DNA of 10,719 bases from Bacteroidia bacterium (lineage in GTDB: Bacteria > Bacteroidota > Bacteroidia > Bacteroidales > BM520). Below are positions 1 through 7,000 of the stretch, in pieces (position 1 is the first letter of the stretch; each line of letters opens with the position of its first letter). The translations under genes were made by a program, and so were the position numbers. Where the stretch lies: the NCBI GenBank assembly GCA_009930445.1, contig RZYD01000057.1, positions 1 to 10,719 on the forward strand. The letters are read 5' to 3'. The notes under the pieces were generated by a model. The model worked only from the letters and a program-made list of their open reading frames with translations, made no database searches and had not been told where the DNA came from.

Positions 1-1085
1 CCGGGGCTATGTCACAGGAGTTCAGCTTCGACGGCCAGGCCAGCGGATGGGGAGCAGTGCAGCCCTTTAACACACTGCAATATCAGGTTGGAGCACGCTA
101 TCTTCCGGAGTTAAATATCTCTGATACGATTTTCAAAAATCATCAGCTTACGGCACGCGTCTCTGCCAACGGCTCTATCACACATACCTACCTCAACCCC
201 GATTACGATACAAAATACTCGCTAAAGCCTTACCGTGGCTGGATTCGCTATAGCACACCACAGTTAGAAGTACGCGCCGGATTGCAAAAAATCGCCTTTG
301 GTCCTGCCACCATGCTACGTCCTTTGATGTGGTTCGACAGGCTGGATCCCCGCGACCCGCTACAAATCACAGATGGGGTTTACGGTGTTTTGGGACGTTA
401 CTACTTCCTCAACAACGCCAACATCTGGCTTTGGGGACTGTATGGTAACGAAAGCACCAAAGGGTGGGAATACATTGCATCGAAGAAGCAGCGGCCAGAA
501 TTTGGTGGTCGGGTTCAGCTTCCTGTTCCCGCCGGAGAGGTAGCCTTATCATACCACAACCGAGTTATGGATTACGCAACAGATACAACGGGCTTTTTCC
601 CGGGGCTTGGCGAGGTTAATGAACAGAAGTTCGCATTGGACGGACGATGGGACACTTTTGTTGGCTTATGGTTTGAAGCGGTTACCGCACATCAACAACA
701 GGATATTCTTCCATCCTGGACTTCACAATTAAACATAGGTGTGGATTACACCTTTGGATTGGGAAACGGATTGCACGTAACACACGAAGCACTTTTCGCA
801 GGCGCATCTGAAAAGTTTGCAGGTGAAGGTACTTATACAGCTTTCTCAGCGCTGTCAGCAGCTTATCCCATTTCACTTTCTGACAATGCAACCATAATGG
901 TTTATTACGATTACAAAAATAACGACTGGTACCGGTTTCTGAACCTTCAGCACTCCTGGACGAATCTTTCAGCAATGCTGATGCTCTACTGGAACCCGGA
1001 CAATTTCAACCTCTACGGCAATATGCCCGAGGCTGCAATTTATACAGGTACAGGATTTCAAATAATGCTCATATACAATCACTAG
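1..1085 (+). CDS. Outer-membrane beta-barrel protein, 5'-truncated by the window edge
   Basis: The reading frame is open to the left edge (GGG GCT before the first ATG at 9), so the gene starts outside the window. Residues Gly-Ala-Met-Ser-Gln-Glu at the edge resemble the end of a signal peptide (S|Q cleavage), so probably only about 20 residues are missing and the ATG at 9 is not the true start. The visible 358 residues show alternating polar/aromatic strands throughout, many Tyr/Trp girdle residues (for example the stretch around residues 125-150, rich in Y, F, W, L and N) and a beta-strand-like C-terminus GFQIMLIYNH. This is typical of an outer-membrane barrel. There is a conserved-looking patch LRPLMWFDRLDPRDPLQITDG near residue 104. 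No named porin family could be assigned. It is 12 nt upstream of the ABC ATPase, which suggests it is the outer-membrane partner of the transporter. The barrel call is by composition and pattern only. Confidence 0.7.
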   Translation, partial: GAMSQEFSFDGQASGWGAVQPFNTLQYQVGARYLPELNISDTIFKNHQLTARVSANGSITHTYLNPDYDTKYSLKPYRGWIRYSTPQLEVRAGLQKIAFGPATMLRPLMWFDRLDPRDPLQITDGVYGVLGRYYFLNNANIWLWGLYGNESTKGWEYIASKKQRPEFGGRVQLPVPAGEVALSYHNRVMDYATDTTGFFPGLGEVNEQKFALDGRWDTFVGLWFEAVTAHQQQDILPSWTSQLNIGVDYTFGLGNGLHVTHEALFAGASEKFAGEGTYTAFSALSAAYPISLSDNATIMVYYDYKNNDWYRFLNLQHSWTNLSAMLMLYWNPDNFNLYGNMPEAAIYTGTGFQIMLIYNH

Positions 1086-1097
1086 AACTTATTAGTC

Positions 1098-1793
1098 ATG
1101 AAAAACACATTAACAGTACAGATCGAGGGGCTGAAGAAGCACTTTCCCACCGGAAAGGGACATTTCACAGCACTCAATGGTATCAACCTGGAGATCGGAA
1201 CGGGGGAGTTCGCAGGTCTTGTTGGTCCCAGTGGCTCCGGTAAAACTACGCTGCTTAACATCATTGGCTCTCTTGACAATCCATCTGAGGGAACTGCCAA
1301 AGTGTTGGGTCATAACATTGGTGAGCTTTCCATTACTGAGGCTGCACTCCTGAGAAGAAAAGAGATGGGATTTATCTTCCAGACCTACAATTTGCTGCCT
1401 GTGTATAATGTGTTCGAGAATGTGGAGTTCCCGCTTTTACTTCTCAACATGACAGCAGCAGAGCGCAAAAAGGCAGTGCATGATGCAGTGGAATGGGTTG
1501 GACTCACAGATAAACTAAAGTCGCGTCCAAACCAACTCTCCGGTGGCGAATGTCAGCGTGTAGCTATTGCCAGAGCCATGGTTAAAAAGCCTTCACTGGT
1601 GCTTGCCGATGAGCCTACCGCCAACCTTGATGCGGAGAACTCACATCACATCCTAAAAACTATGCTCAAACTTAATGAAGAGCTGAACACCACCTTCCTT
1701 TTTGCCACGCACGACGAAAAGGTGATCCAATATCTAAAAAGAAAAATCATTCTGAAGGACGGAATGATTGAACAGGACCTTAAAAACCTTTAG
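1098..1793 (+). CDS. ABC transporter ATP-binding protein, LolD/MacB type
   Basis: This 231-residue nucleotide-binding subunit has the full set of motifs in order: Walker A GPSGSGKTT (43-51), Q-loop Gln95 in FIFQTYNLLP, signature LSGGECQR (147-154), Walker B LVLADEP (167-173), D-loop NLDA (176-179) and H-loop His205 in ATHD. The length and the FQ-x-YNLLP and DEPTANLD wording are those of the LolD/MacB/FtsE group, which pairs with FtsX-like permeases and powers extraction or mechanical work at the inner membrane rather than classical import. The residue after LSGGE is Cys where Gln is common; the catalytic residues are intact. The stop codon is 2 nt before the first permease gene, so translation of the two is probably coupled. 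ATP-driven energising of the two downstream permeases is inferred from gene order. The symbol lolD is not assigned because the operon differs from a canonical lol operon. Confidence 0.95.
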   Translation: MKNTLTVQIEGLKKHFPTGKGHFTALNGINLEIGTGEFAGLVGPSGSGKTTLLNIIGSLDNPSEGTAKVLGHNIGELSITEAALLRRKEMGFIFQTYNLLPVYNVFENVEFPLLLLNMTAAERKKAVHDAVEWVGLTDKLKSRPNQLSGGECQRVAIARAMVKKPSLVLADEPTANLDAENSHHILKTMLKLNEELNTTFLFATHDEKVIQYLKRKIILKDGMIEQDLKNL

Positions 1794-1795
1794 CC

Positions 1796-2971
1796 ATGAG
1801 AACGATAAAATTAGCACTTAGAAACCTGTTCGGTGCCGGTTTGCGGACCTGGCTGAATGTGTTTGTGCTGTCGATGGCCTTTGTAATGATTATCTTTTTC
1901 CGCGGATTTCTCAGCGGATGGGATCATCAGGCCAAGCACGACATGATCGAATGGGAGATTGGAGAGAGCCAGTTCTGGCAGGAAACCTACGATCCTTTTG
2001 ATCCGTTTACACTCAACGAAAGCCATGCTGTAATCCCTAAACAGTACAATCAGCTAATCGAAGATGGGAAAATGACTCCTGTACTTATTACGCAGGGAAC
2101 CATCTATCCTGATGGCAGAATGCAGTCGGTACTATTAAAAGGCATTTCAACCAGAAACAATGTCATCGCACTTCCAACGGATATGCTGGATACTGAGGGA
2201 GAAGAAATTAATGCAATCATTGGAACAGTGATGGCAAAAAACAGCAAACTTAAGGAAGGTGATTATGTGGTATTACGCTGGCGTGATGTCCATGGAACAT
2301 TTGATGCGGTGGAAATTAAAATCGCAGCAATTTTTGATTGTGACGTTCCCTCTGTGGATGCAGGACAGATATGGATTCCACTACAGAGTCTGCAGCAGAT
2401 GATGGGAACACCCAATGAAGCCACTATTTTGATCTCCGGTGTTGATCATGCAGAGGAAGCTTATCCTGCGGGTTGGATCTTCAAATCACAGCACGATTTG
2501 TTAAGTGATATCGAAGAGCTTATCAAAACAAAATCCATCGGTGGGTCGATTATGTATGTAATACTTATGCTGCTGGCAATGCTGGCCATCTTCGACACGC
2601 AGGTACTCTCCATCTTCCGCCGTCAGCGCGAGATAGGCACTTTTGTAGCTTTGGGAATGACACGCGGAGAAGTAGTGCGCATGTTTACTGTTGAAGGTGC
2701 GATGCATGCAGTGCTGGCAATGATTGTCGGAGCGATCTATGGCATTCCGCTCTTCTGGTTTATGGCAACCAAAGGAATTGCATTTCCGGTTGAAGCAACG
2801 CAGGACTTTGGTGTTGCCCTTGCCGATGTAATCTATCCTGTTTTCAGTATGATGCTGATTTTCGGAACTTCTCTACTAGTGCTGATTACCACAGCAATCG
2901 TCTCGTGGATTCCGGCACGTAAGATATCACGTATGAAACCAACAGATGCAATAAGGGGGAAACTACAATGA
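1796..2971 (+). CDS. ABC transporter permease, FtsX/MacB fold (first of pair)
   Basis: The 391-residue inner-membrane protein has the MacB/LolC/FtsX topology. One N-terminal membrane segment (about 18-38) is followed by a large periplasmic domain (about 40-248) and three C-terminal membrane segments (about 252-272, 303-324 and 345-371). The coupling region after TM2 reads RRQREIGTFVALGMTRGEVV (275-294), the hallmark of FtsX-domain permeases that contacts the ATPase, and the tail IPARKISRMKPTDAIRG (372-388) is the usual family ending. It starts 2 nt after the ATPase stop and its own stop overlaps the next start codon (ATGA at 2968-2971), so the two permeases are probably made together as a heterodimer, as LolC and LolE are. 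Which one plays the LolC-like role cannot be decided from the sequence. The substrate is unknown; the family handles lipoproteins, peptides, antibiotics and other amphipathic molecules. Confidence 0.92.
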   Translation: MRTIKLALRNLFGAGLRTWLNVFVLSMAFVMIIFFRGFLSGWDHQAKHDMIEWEIGESQFWQETYDPFDPFTLNESHAVIPKQYNQLIEDGKMTPVLITQGTIYPDGRMQSVLLKGISTRNNVIALPTDMLDTEGEEINAIIGTVMAKNSKLKEGDYVVLRWRDVHGTFDAVEIKIAAIFDCDVPSVDAGQIWIPLQSLQQMMGTPNEATILISGVDHAEEAYPAGWIFKSQHDLLSDIEELIKTKSIGGSIMYVILMLLAMLAIFDTQVLSIFRRQREIGTFVALGMTRGEVVRMFTVEGAMHAVLAMIVGAIYGIPLFWFMATKGIAFPVEATQDFGVALADVIYPVFSMMLIFGTSLLVLITTAIVSWIPARKISRMKPTDAIRGKLQ

Positions 2972-4242
2972 TAAAATTTCTTTTTAAAGGATTGATGCGC
3001 GATCGTCACCGCAGCTTCCTGCCGGCAATAGTTACGGCGTTAGGAGTATTCCTGACTGTAGTATTTTACTGTTACATCACGGGGATAATGGGCGATACCA
3101 TTGAGATGAGTGCTCGTTTTGAAAGCGGTCATGTAAAAGTGATGTCAAGAGCCTATTTGGAGAACAAAAACCAGAACCCCATCGATTTGGCTTTATTAGG
3201 TGCCGAAGATATCATCACAGAATTGGAAGAGATGAACCCGGATATGGCGTGGGCAGAAAGAATCCGTTTTGGCGGGTTGCTGGATATCCCTGATGAGAAT
3301 GGGGATACCAAAAGCCAGGGTACGGCCATGGGTATGGGTGTGGACCTGCTCTCCGAAAACACGATGGAAGTAGAGAGACTCAACATTCTTCAGGCCATAA
3401 AAACAGGCACTATGCCTTCCAAACCCGGAGAGATTCTCATCAGCAATCAGTTTGCCGAAAAACTGGAAGTTAACATTGGTGATGATGCCACACTCATAAG
3501 CTCTAACATGGACGGAGGAATGGCATTTTACAACTTCACCATTGTTGGCACCTTTGCCTTTGGTACCAATGCACTGGACAAAGGGATGATCATCGCAGAC
3601 ATTGAAGACGTACGAATGGCACTTGGCATGTACGATGCTACCGCCGAAATTCTGGGATTCTTCCCGTCAGGCTACTATGAATCCGAACTCGCAGAAGAGA
3701 TAACCAATACATATAACCTCAGCAAAGAGATTGATCCGGACAGATTTGCGCCGGTAATGGTAACCCTGAAAGAGGAGAATAGCATGGGACAAATACTCGA
3801 CCTTGCTGACGCCATGGGTTTCTTTATGGTGTTCCTCTTTATCGTAGCCATGTCTATTGTATTGTGGAATGCAGGGCTCATTGGCGGTCTTCGCCGATAT
3901 GGTGAGTTTGGATTAAGGCTGGCCATTGGAGAAGCAAAGGGTCATGTTTATAAAACGCAGATTATGGAATCGGTACTTGTGGGACTTATTGGATCCGTAG
4001 TTGGTACAATCTTCGGACTTCTTCTCTCCTACTGGATGCAGGAGCATGGCATCAATGTGGAGAGTTTTATGAAGACCTCTTCGATGATGATGCCCAATGT
4101 ATTCAAGTCACGGATTACACCCACCGCATTCTGGATTGGGTTTATCCCTGGTCTTTTCTCCTCGGTATTGGGGACTATGCTATCCGGTATTGGAATATAC
4201 AAACGCAGTACTGCTAAATTATTCAAAGAGTTAGAACATTAG
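2968..4242 (+). CDS. ABC transporter permease, FtsX/MacB fold (second of pair)
   Basis: The 424-residue protein has the same architecture as its upstream neighbour. TM1 lies at about 17-40, then comes a periplasmic domain (about 42-278) and three C-terminal membrane segments (about 282-304, 333-356 and 386-409). The cytoplasmic loop after TM2 reads GGLRRYGEFGLRLAIGEAKG (306-325), the FtsX-domain coupling motif in a diverged form. The periplasmic domain contains the family-type phrase PGEILISNQFAEKLEVNIGD (153-172), in which a partner-domain strand precedes a conserved GD turn. The sequence is clearly different from the first permease, so this is a heterodimeric pair rather than a recent duplication. 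Its start overlaps the stop of the first permease by 4 nt, and it ends 13 nt before the LolA-like gene. Membrane limits are estimates by eye. Confidence 0.92.
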   Translation: MIKFLFKGLMRDRHRSFLPAIVTALGVFLTVVFYCYITGIMGDTIEMSARFESGHVKVMSRAYLENKNQNPIDLALLGAEDIITELEEMNPDMAWAERIRFGGLLDIPDENGDTKSQGTAMGMGVDLLSENTMEVERLNILQAIKTGTMPSKPGEILISNQFAEKLEVNIGDDATLISSNMDGGMAFYNFTIVGTFAFGTNALDKGMIIADIEDVRMALGMYDATAEILGFFPSGYYESELAEEITNTYNLSKEIDPDRFAPVMVTLKEENSMGQILDLADAMGFFMVFLFIVAMSIVLWNAGLIGGLRRYGEFGLRLAIGEAKGHVYKTQIMESVLVGLIGSVVGTIFGLLLSYWMQEHGINVESFMKTSSMMMPNVFKSRITPTAFWIGFIPGLFSSVLGTMLSGIGIYKRSTAKLFKELEH

Positions 4243-4255
4243 AAAACAGCATATC

Positions 4256-4990
4256 ATGAAAAAGATAACATTAATCATACTTGCCATACTGCCTCTCATC
4301 ACCTTGGGGCAGTATCCCGACGGCAAAGAGGTGCTGGATCGTATTGATAAGAATATGACCGCCGACAGAACTGTTACAAAAGCCTCCATGGTAGTCCATG
4401 GCAGACGTTCTGACCGTACCATGGAGATGATCACCTATACAGAGGGCGAACGTTCCTACTCAGAGTATCTCGCTCCTGCACGGGAAAAAGGAACCAAAAT
4501 GCTTAAGTTGGAAGACAAGCTTTACATCTACAGCCCTTCCACCGACCGCACCATCCAGATCTCCGGCCATATGCTCCGCCAGTCAATGATGGGCTCCGAC
4601 CTCAGCTACGAAGATATGATGGAAGAGAACAAACTGGAGGATGCATACGATGCTGTAGTAACCGGCGAGGAGAAGATTGAGCAGAAACGGTGCTACATAC
4701 TGGAACTTATCGCAAACAAGAAAGACGTAAACTATTACATGCGTAAAGTATGGGTTGACACAGAGCGCTACATTCCTATGAAAGAGGAGCTATATGCCAA
4801 AAGTGGCAAGATGCTGAAGACCACCATCCTCTCGGATATCCGTCAGGTTGATGGTCGTTGGTATCCCTACAAAATAGCTTTTAAGGATATGCTTAAGAGT
4901 GGTGAAGGGACAGAGTTTATTGTTGAGGAGATCAGCTTCAACAAAGAGATTCCGGAGCATCTGTTTACTAAGGGGGCGTTGCGGAAATAA
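4256..4990 (+). CDS. Periplasmic LolA-like outer-membrane lipoprotein-sorting protein
   Basis: The 244-residue protein has a signal peptide (MKKITLIILAILPLITLG, likely cleaved before Gln19). The mature part matches the LolA-like family commonly annotated as outer membrane lipoprotein-sorting protein. An N-terminal helix KEVLDRIDKNM is followed by beta strands, the phrase YLAPAREKGTKMLKLEDKLY (71-90), the family signature GSDLSYEDM (113-121), then RKVWVDTERYIPMKEELY (163-180) and DGRWYPYKIAFKDM (199-212). Members form an incomplete barrel that carries a hydrophobic cargo through the periplasm. It has no lipobox cysteine near the signal peptide, so it is expected to be soluble. As last gene of the run it would take cargo from the ABC complex and hand it to the outer membrane, perhaps to the barrel protein encoded first. 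The cargo and the hand-off are inference. Similar proteins also occur next to MMPL transporters, so it need not be a true lipoprotein carrier. Confidence 0.88.
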   Translation: MKKITLIILAILPLITLGQYPDGKEVLDRIDKNMTADRTVTKASMVVHGRRSDRTMEMITYTEGERSYSEYLAPAREKGTKMLKLEDKLYIYSPSTDRTIQISGHMLRQSMMGSDLSYEDMMEENKLEDAYDAVVTGEEKIEQKRCYILELIANKKDVNYYMRKVWVDTERYIPMKEELYAKSGKMLKTTILSDIRQVDGRWYPYKIAFKDMLKSGEGTEFIVEEISFNKEIPEHLFTKGALRK

Positions 4991-4996
4991 GGGACA

Positions 4997-5014
4997 GTAG
5001 CACGGCAGTGATAC
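4997..5014 (+). repeat. Imperfect hairpin, RAYT-associated palindrome (left, outer)
   Basis: The arms GTA-g-CAC and GTG-a-TAC pair with one mismatch around the loop GGCA. It contains GCACGGCAGTG (5000-5010), which is repeated exactly at 5015-5025 in the next hairpin. It lies just after the LolA-like gene and downstream of the transposase, which is on the other strand. Confidence 0.5.
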
Positions 5015-5030
5015 GCACGGCAGTGCGTAT
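5011..5030 (+). repeat. Perfect 8-bp stem hairpin, RAYT-associated palindrome (left, inner)
   Basis: ATACGCAC (5011-5018), loop GGCA, GTGCGTAT (5023-5030). The core GCAC-GGCA-GTGC matches the core of the hairpin on the far side of the transposase (GCAC-GGTA-GTGC when read on the - strand) at 11 of 12 positions, in inverted orientation. A T-rich stretch follows (TTTACATACTTTTT), so this hairpin may also end transcription of the upstream five-gene run. REP-like role and terminator role are both inference. Confidence 0.55.
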
Positions 5031-5044
5031 TTACATACTTTTTG

Positions 5045-5064
5045 AGATGCTACCAGATGCTACC
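5045..5064 (-). repeat. 10-bp perfect tandem duplication at the transposase stop codon
   Basis: AGATGCTACC occurs twice head to tail (5045-5054 and 5055-5064). Read on the transposase strand it is GGTAGCATCT twice, and the TAG stop (5062-5060) lies inside the first copy. Each copy carries GTAG, the tetranucleotide known to mark the 5' foot of REP elements recognised by some RAYT transposases. Confidence 0.6.
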
Positions 5065-5614
5065 ATTTTATAGGATTATCTTTAATATACTTCCGTATCC
5101 TGACCAGATCATCCTCAGCCTTAATAACCGTGTCATAGTAACTATGGTGCCATAATTTGTTATTGCGATTGAATTTCGGCACTTGCAGCCCTTGCTGATC
5201 AATATAATCATCAATACGTGCCATTGATGCAGACTTGAAACCGGCCATAAATGATGATATAGAATTTTTTGGGCGCTGAAGAACCGGATTCTTCTCTTCA
5301 TTATTAAGAATAAACCCACCCATACAATTCCCTCTCTCTATAGCAGAATTGATAAAAATTATAGCATGCAGATGATTGGGCATTAACACCCAGGTATCTA
5401 GATATAGATCAGGTCTCATGGAAAAAGATTGAAGCCATTGCTCCTCCACAATCTGACCAAATGCATTATTTATCATTACACCATTTTTTATTTCACCAAA
5501 CCAACACCGGGAATATTTTGCATTGATCGTAATAAAATAATTCCCATTTCTGGAATAATTCCATCCCCGAAGCCGATGTGATTCAGACCAATATTTCCCT
5601 GCAAATTTTCCCAT
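5060..5614 (-). CDS. REP-associated tyrosine transposase (RAYT, Y1 / IS200-like HUH enzyme)
   Basis: The 184-residue protein has the Y1 transposase plan. An N-terminal SESHRLRGWNYSRNGNYFIT segment (10-29) is the usual RAYT opening, with the first strand of the fold. The metal-binding HUH motif is in MPNHLHAII (78-86; His81 and His83). The expected catalytic tyrosine lies in WHHSYYDTVI (155-164; Tyr159 or Tyr160), and the C-terminal helix RIRKYIKDNPIKW (172-184) is a RAYT hallmark. The start is fixed by an in-frame TAA five codons upstream of the ATG. Length is normal and no frameshift is seen, so the enzyme may be active. RAYTs nick and rejoin single-stranded DNA at REP-type hairpins and are usually single-copy and vertically kept, unlike IS200. 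Flanking palindromes at 4997-5030 and 5702-5721 are candidate substrates. Its region is AT-richer than the neighbouring operon. Confidence 0.9.
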   Translation of the reverse strand: MGKFAGKYWSESHRLRGWNYSRNGNYFITINAKYSRCWFGEIKNGVMINNAFGQIVEEQWLQSFSMRPDLYLDTWVLMPNHLHAIIFINSAIERGNCMGGFILNNEEKNPVLQRPKNSISSFMAGFKSASMARIDDYIDQQGLQVPKFNRNNKLWHHSYYDTVIKAEDDLVRIRKYIKDNPIKW

Positions 5615-5701
5615 CGGATAAATCTTTTATCTATTAATGCAAAAATTCCTAAAACATAACCCATCGCCCCGATTACATTTAAAATCATACGCTCCGGGTA
5701 C

Positions 5702-5721
5702 AGCCGCACTACCGTGCGGCT
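5702..5721 (-). repeat. Perfect 8-bp stem hairpin, RAYT-associated palindrome (right)
   Basis: AGCCGCAC (5702-5709), loop TACC on +, GTGCGGCT (5714-5721). On the transposase strand the loop reads GGTA, giving GCAC-GGTA-GTGC, nearly identical to the left hairpin core on the opposite strand. It lies about 90 bp upstream of the transposase start. The diverged copy GTGTGGCTCAA near 5757-5767 repeats its right arm (GTGCGGCTCAA), hinting at further decayed units. Confidence 0.55.
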
Positions 5722-5846
5722 CAATCCACCAAAAAATCAAAATCCTTGTAACTCTCGTGTGGCTCAAAAAATCTATCCCATCAAAATCCATAAAAGCCGT
5801 ATTAATAAAAAGAATAGTATAAAGGACAACAAATCTCACCCGGCGC

Positions 5847-6059
5847 ATGGATCAGAAACGACCCGCTATACATTCAATAAACGATGAAGAGTGGAGAATA
5901 CTGGTGTATGATGAACAAACGCTTTTTAATTCCGGATTTCGGAAACATTGCAGGCAGGGCTGAGTTGGATTTCTATCCTATGAAAAAGAAAAAACTGACT
6001 AGAACGGCAACCGTCTCACCCCCTTTTACGTATATCATATTAAACCCGACAACGATTAA
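5847..6059 (+). pseudogene. Possible remnant of an unrecognised gene, or a 38-codon small ORF
   Basis: From the ATG at 5847 one frame gives 38 codons (beginning MDQKRPAIHSINDEEWRILV) to a TGA at 5961-5963. The same frame then continues with plausible protein-like stretches (VGFLSYEKEKTD; NGNRLTPFYVYHIKPDND) broken by a TAG and ended by a TAA. This could be a decayed gene beside the transposase or simply chance. No family was recognised, and an overlapping 70-codon frame at 5884-6096 looks no better. Weak support. Confidence 0.2.
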
Positions 6060-6091
6060 TGCAAATCATTTACTTGATTTACAATACAGAA

Positions 6092-6123
6092 CTTGACAAT
6101 TAATTTTCAATAGTGTATTTTTG
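6092..6123 (+). promoter_or_regulatory. Bacteroidota-type promoter of the LprI-like gene
   Basis: CTTG (6092-6095), a 20-nt spacer, then TATTTTTG (6116-6123), an exact fit to the -7 consensus TAnnTTTG at the normal distance from a TTTG-like -33 element. Transcription would begin near 6130, about 30 nt before the ATG at 6159. This rules out the GTG at 6123 as the start codon. Confidence 0.75.
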
Positions 6124-6158
6124 TGAAATCCTACAATCAAATAACGAAACAGAACGTC

Positions 6159-6698
6159 ATGAGAAAGATGAGATATATCTCCATTTTATTCCTAATACTT
6201 TTAGCGGGTCAGCATAGTCAAGGACAAACCACAGAAAACCCAAAGGAAAACCCACAACAAGAATCAATTGATACTTTTCAGGATAAGCTGAATTATCAAT
6301 ACATGAACATGCCTTTGGAAAAAAAACGATTTCTTATTCAATATCAAACTGATACATTTAGAATTGAGTCGACATACCTCAGAAACAGCGAAAACTGTAT
6401 CAATGAAACAGGAACAACAAAATGTCTGGAAGAAAAAGCCGAAGCGTATAATAAACTAGTAACAAAGTATTATATGATGTTAAACCAATTACTGAACGAG
6501 GATGAACGTAGGGCCTTAAAACAGTCGCAAAGAACATGGCTGAGTTATAAAATGGGAGAAAGAGATTTACTGATTTCCATAGATGGAACAAATATAGCAT
6601 CGGATGATGAAAATTTACAGAGAGAAGCACTGATATATCTAAATATTACGCAATCGAGGCTCTCCTTACTGAAGGAATATATCCTTTTGAAGTTTTAG
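6159..6698 (+). CDS. Secreted LprI/DUF1311-like protein (lysozyme-inhibitor-type domain)
   Basis: The protein has 179 residues from the ATG at 6159. The frame can be extended upstream to a GTG at 6123, but that codon lies inside the promoter, and the signal peptide MRKMRYISILFLILLAGQHSQG begins at 6159 (likely cleavage before Gln23). The C-terminal half resembles the LprI N-terminal / DUF1311 domain: an alpha-helical segment with Cys80 and Cys89 (CINETGTTKC), AEAYNKLVTKYYMMLNQLL (95-113), then the family hallmark LKQSQRTWLSYK (120-131, with Q-R-x-W). Family members are small periplasmic or surface proteins; mycobacterial LprI inhibits lysozyme, but most have no tested role. The Cys usually found after the W-x-x-Y-R motif is missing, so the disulfide pattern may differ. 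It has its own promoter and no operon partner. The lysozyme-inhibitor function is not shown here. Confidence 0.7.
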   Translation: MRKMRYISILFLILLAGQHSQGQTTENPKENPQQESIDTFQDKLNYQYMNMPLEKKRFLIQYQTDTFRIESTYLRNSENCINETGTTKCLEEKAEAYNKLVTKYYMMLNQLLNEDERRALKQSQRTWLSYKMGERDLLISIDGTNIASDDENLQREALIYLNITQSRLSLLKEYILLKF

Positions 6699-6957
6699 TT
6701 CTTCAACTGCTTTCCAAAAATGGGAAATCAGAATCGATTCCAGACTGATTTAGACAGGGAAAACAGTACATCTAAAAATTTAATGATCAAGCCATTAAAT
6801 CGTACACAGAGCTATCTGTTGCTAGCGGACTGGATTTTAGCAAACCGATAAAAAAATGATTAAAAAAATCATTATTGTCCGGTATAAATGAATTTTATCC
6901 AGACTCTTGATCTGAGATTCCTCACTCTATTCGAGATGTCAGCTAATTCGTTTGTAA

Positions 6958-7000
6958 TGGATGGGGTTTGTTGCGGTAAAGCCGCAACAAACCCCATCCA
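6958..7000. repeat. Perfect 19-bp inverted repeat with 5-nt loop
   Basis: The arms 6958-6976 and 6982-7000 are exact reverse complements (TGGATGGGGTTTGTTGCGG and its complement) around the loop TAAAG. The stem is GC-richer than its surroundings. No T-run follows on either strand (AAAGATT on +, TTACAAA on -), so it is not a standard intrinsic terminator. It could be a bidirectional barrier, a small palindromic mobile repeat, or a processed RNA hairpin. Confidence 0.85.

Noticed and set aside
5068..5724. Additional - strand frames (5068-5319, 5488-5724) overlapping the transposase
   Set aside because: They are shadows in other frames of the transposase gene and carry no motifs.
5884..6096. 70-codon + strand frame beginning MKSGEYW
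   Set aside because: It overlaps another weak frame, has no family resemblance or signal, and runs into the promoter of the LprI-like gene; treated as chance.
6778..6800. ATTTAATG/CATTAAAT inverted repeat
   Set aside because: It is AT-only apart from one pair, with a 7-nt loop and no following T-run; likely by chance in AT-rich DNA.
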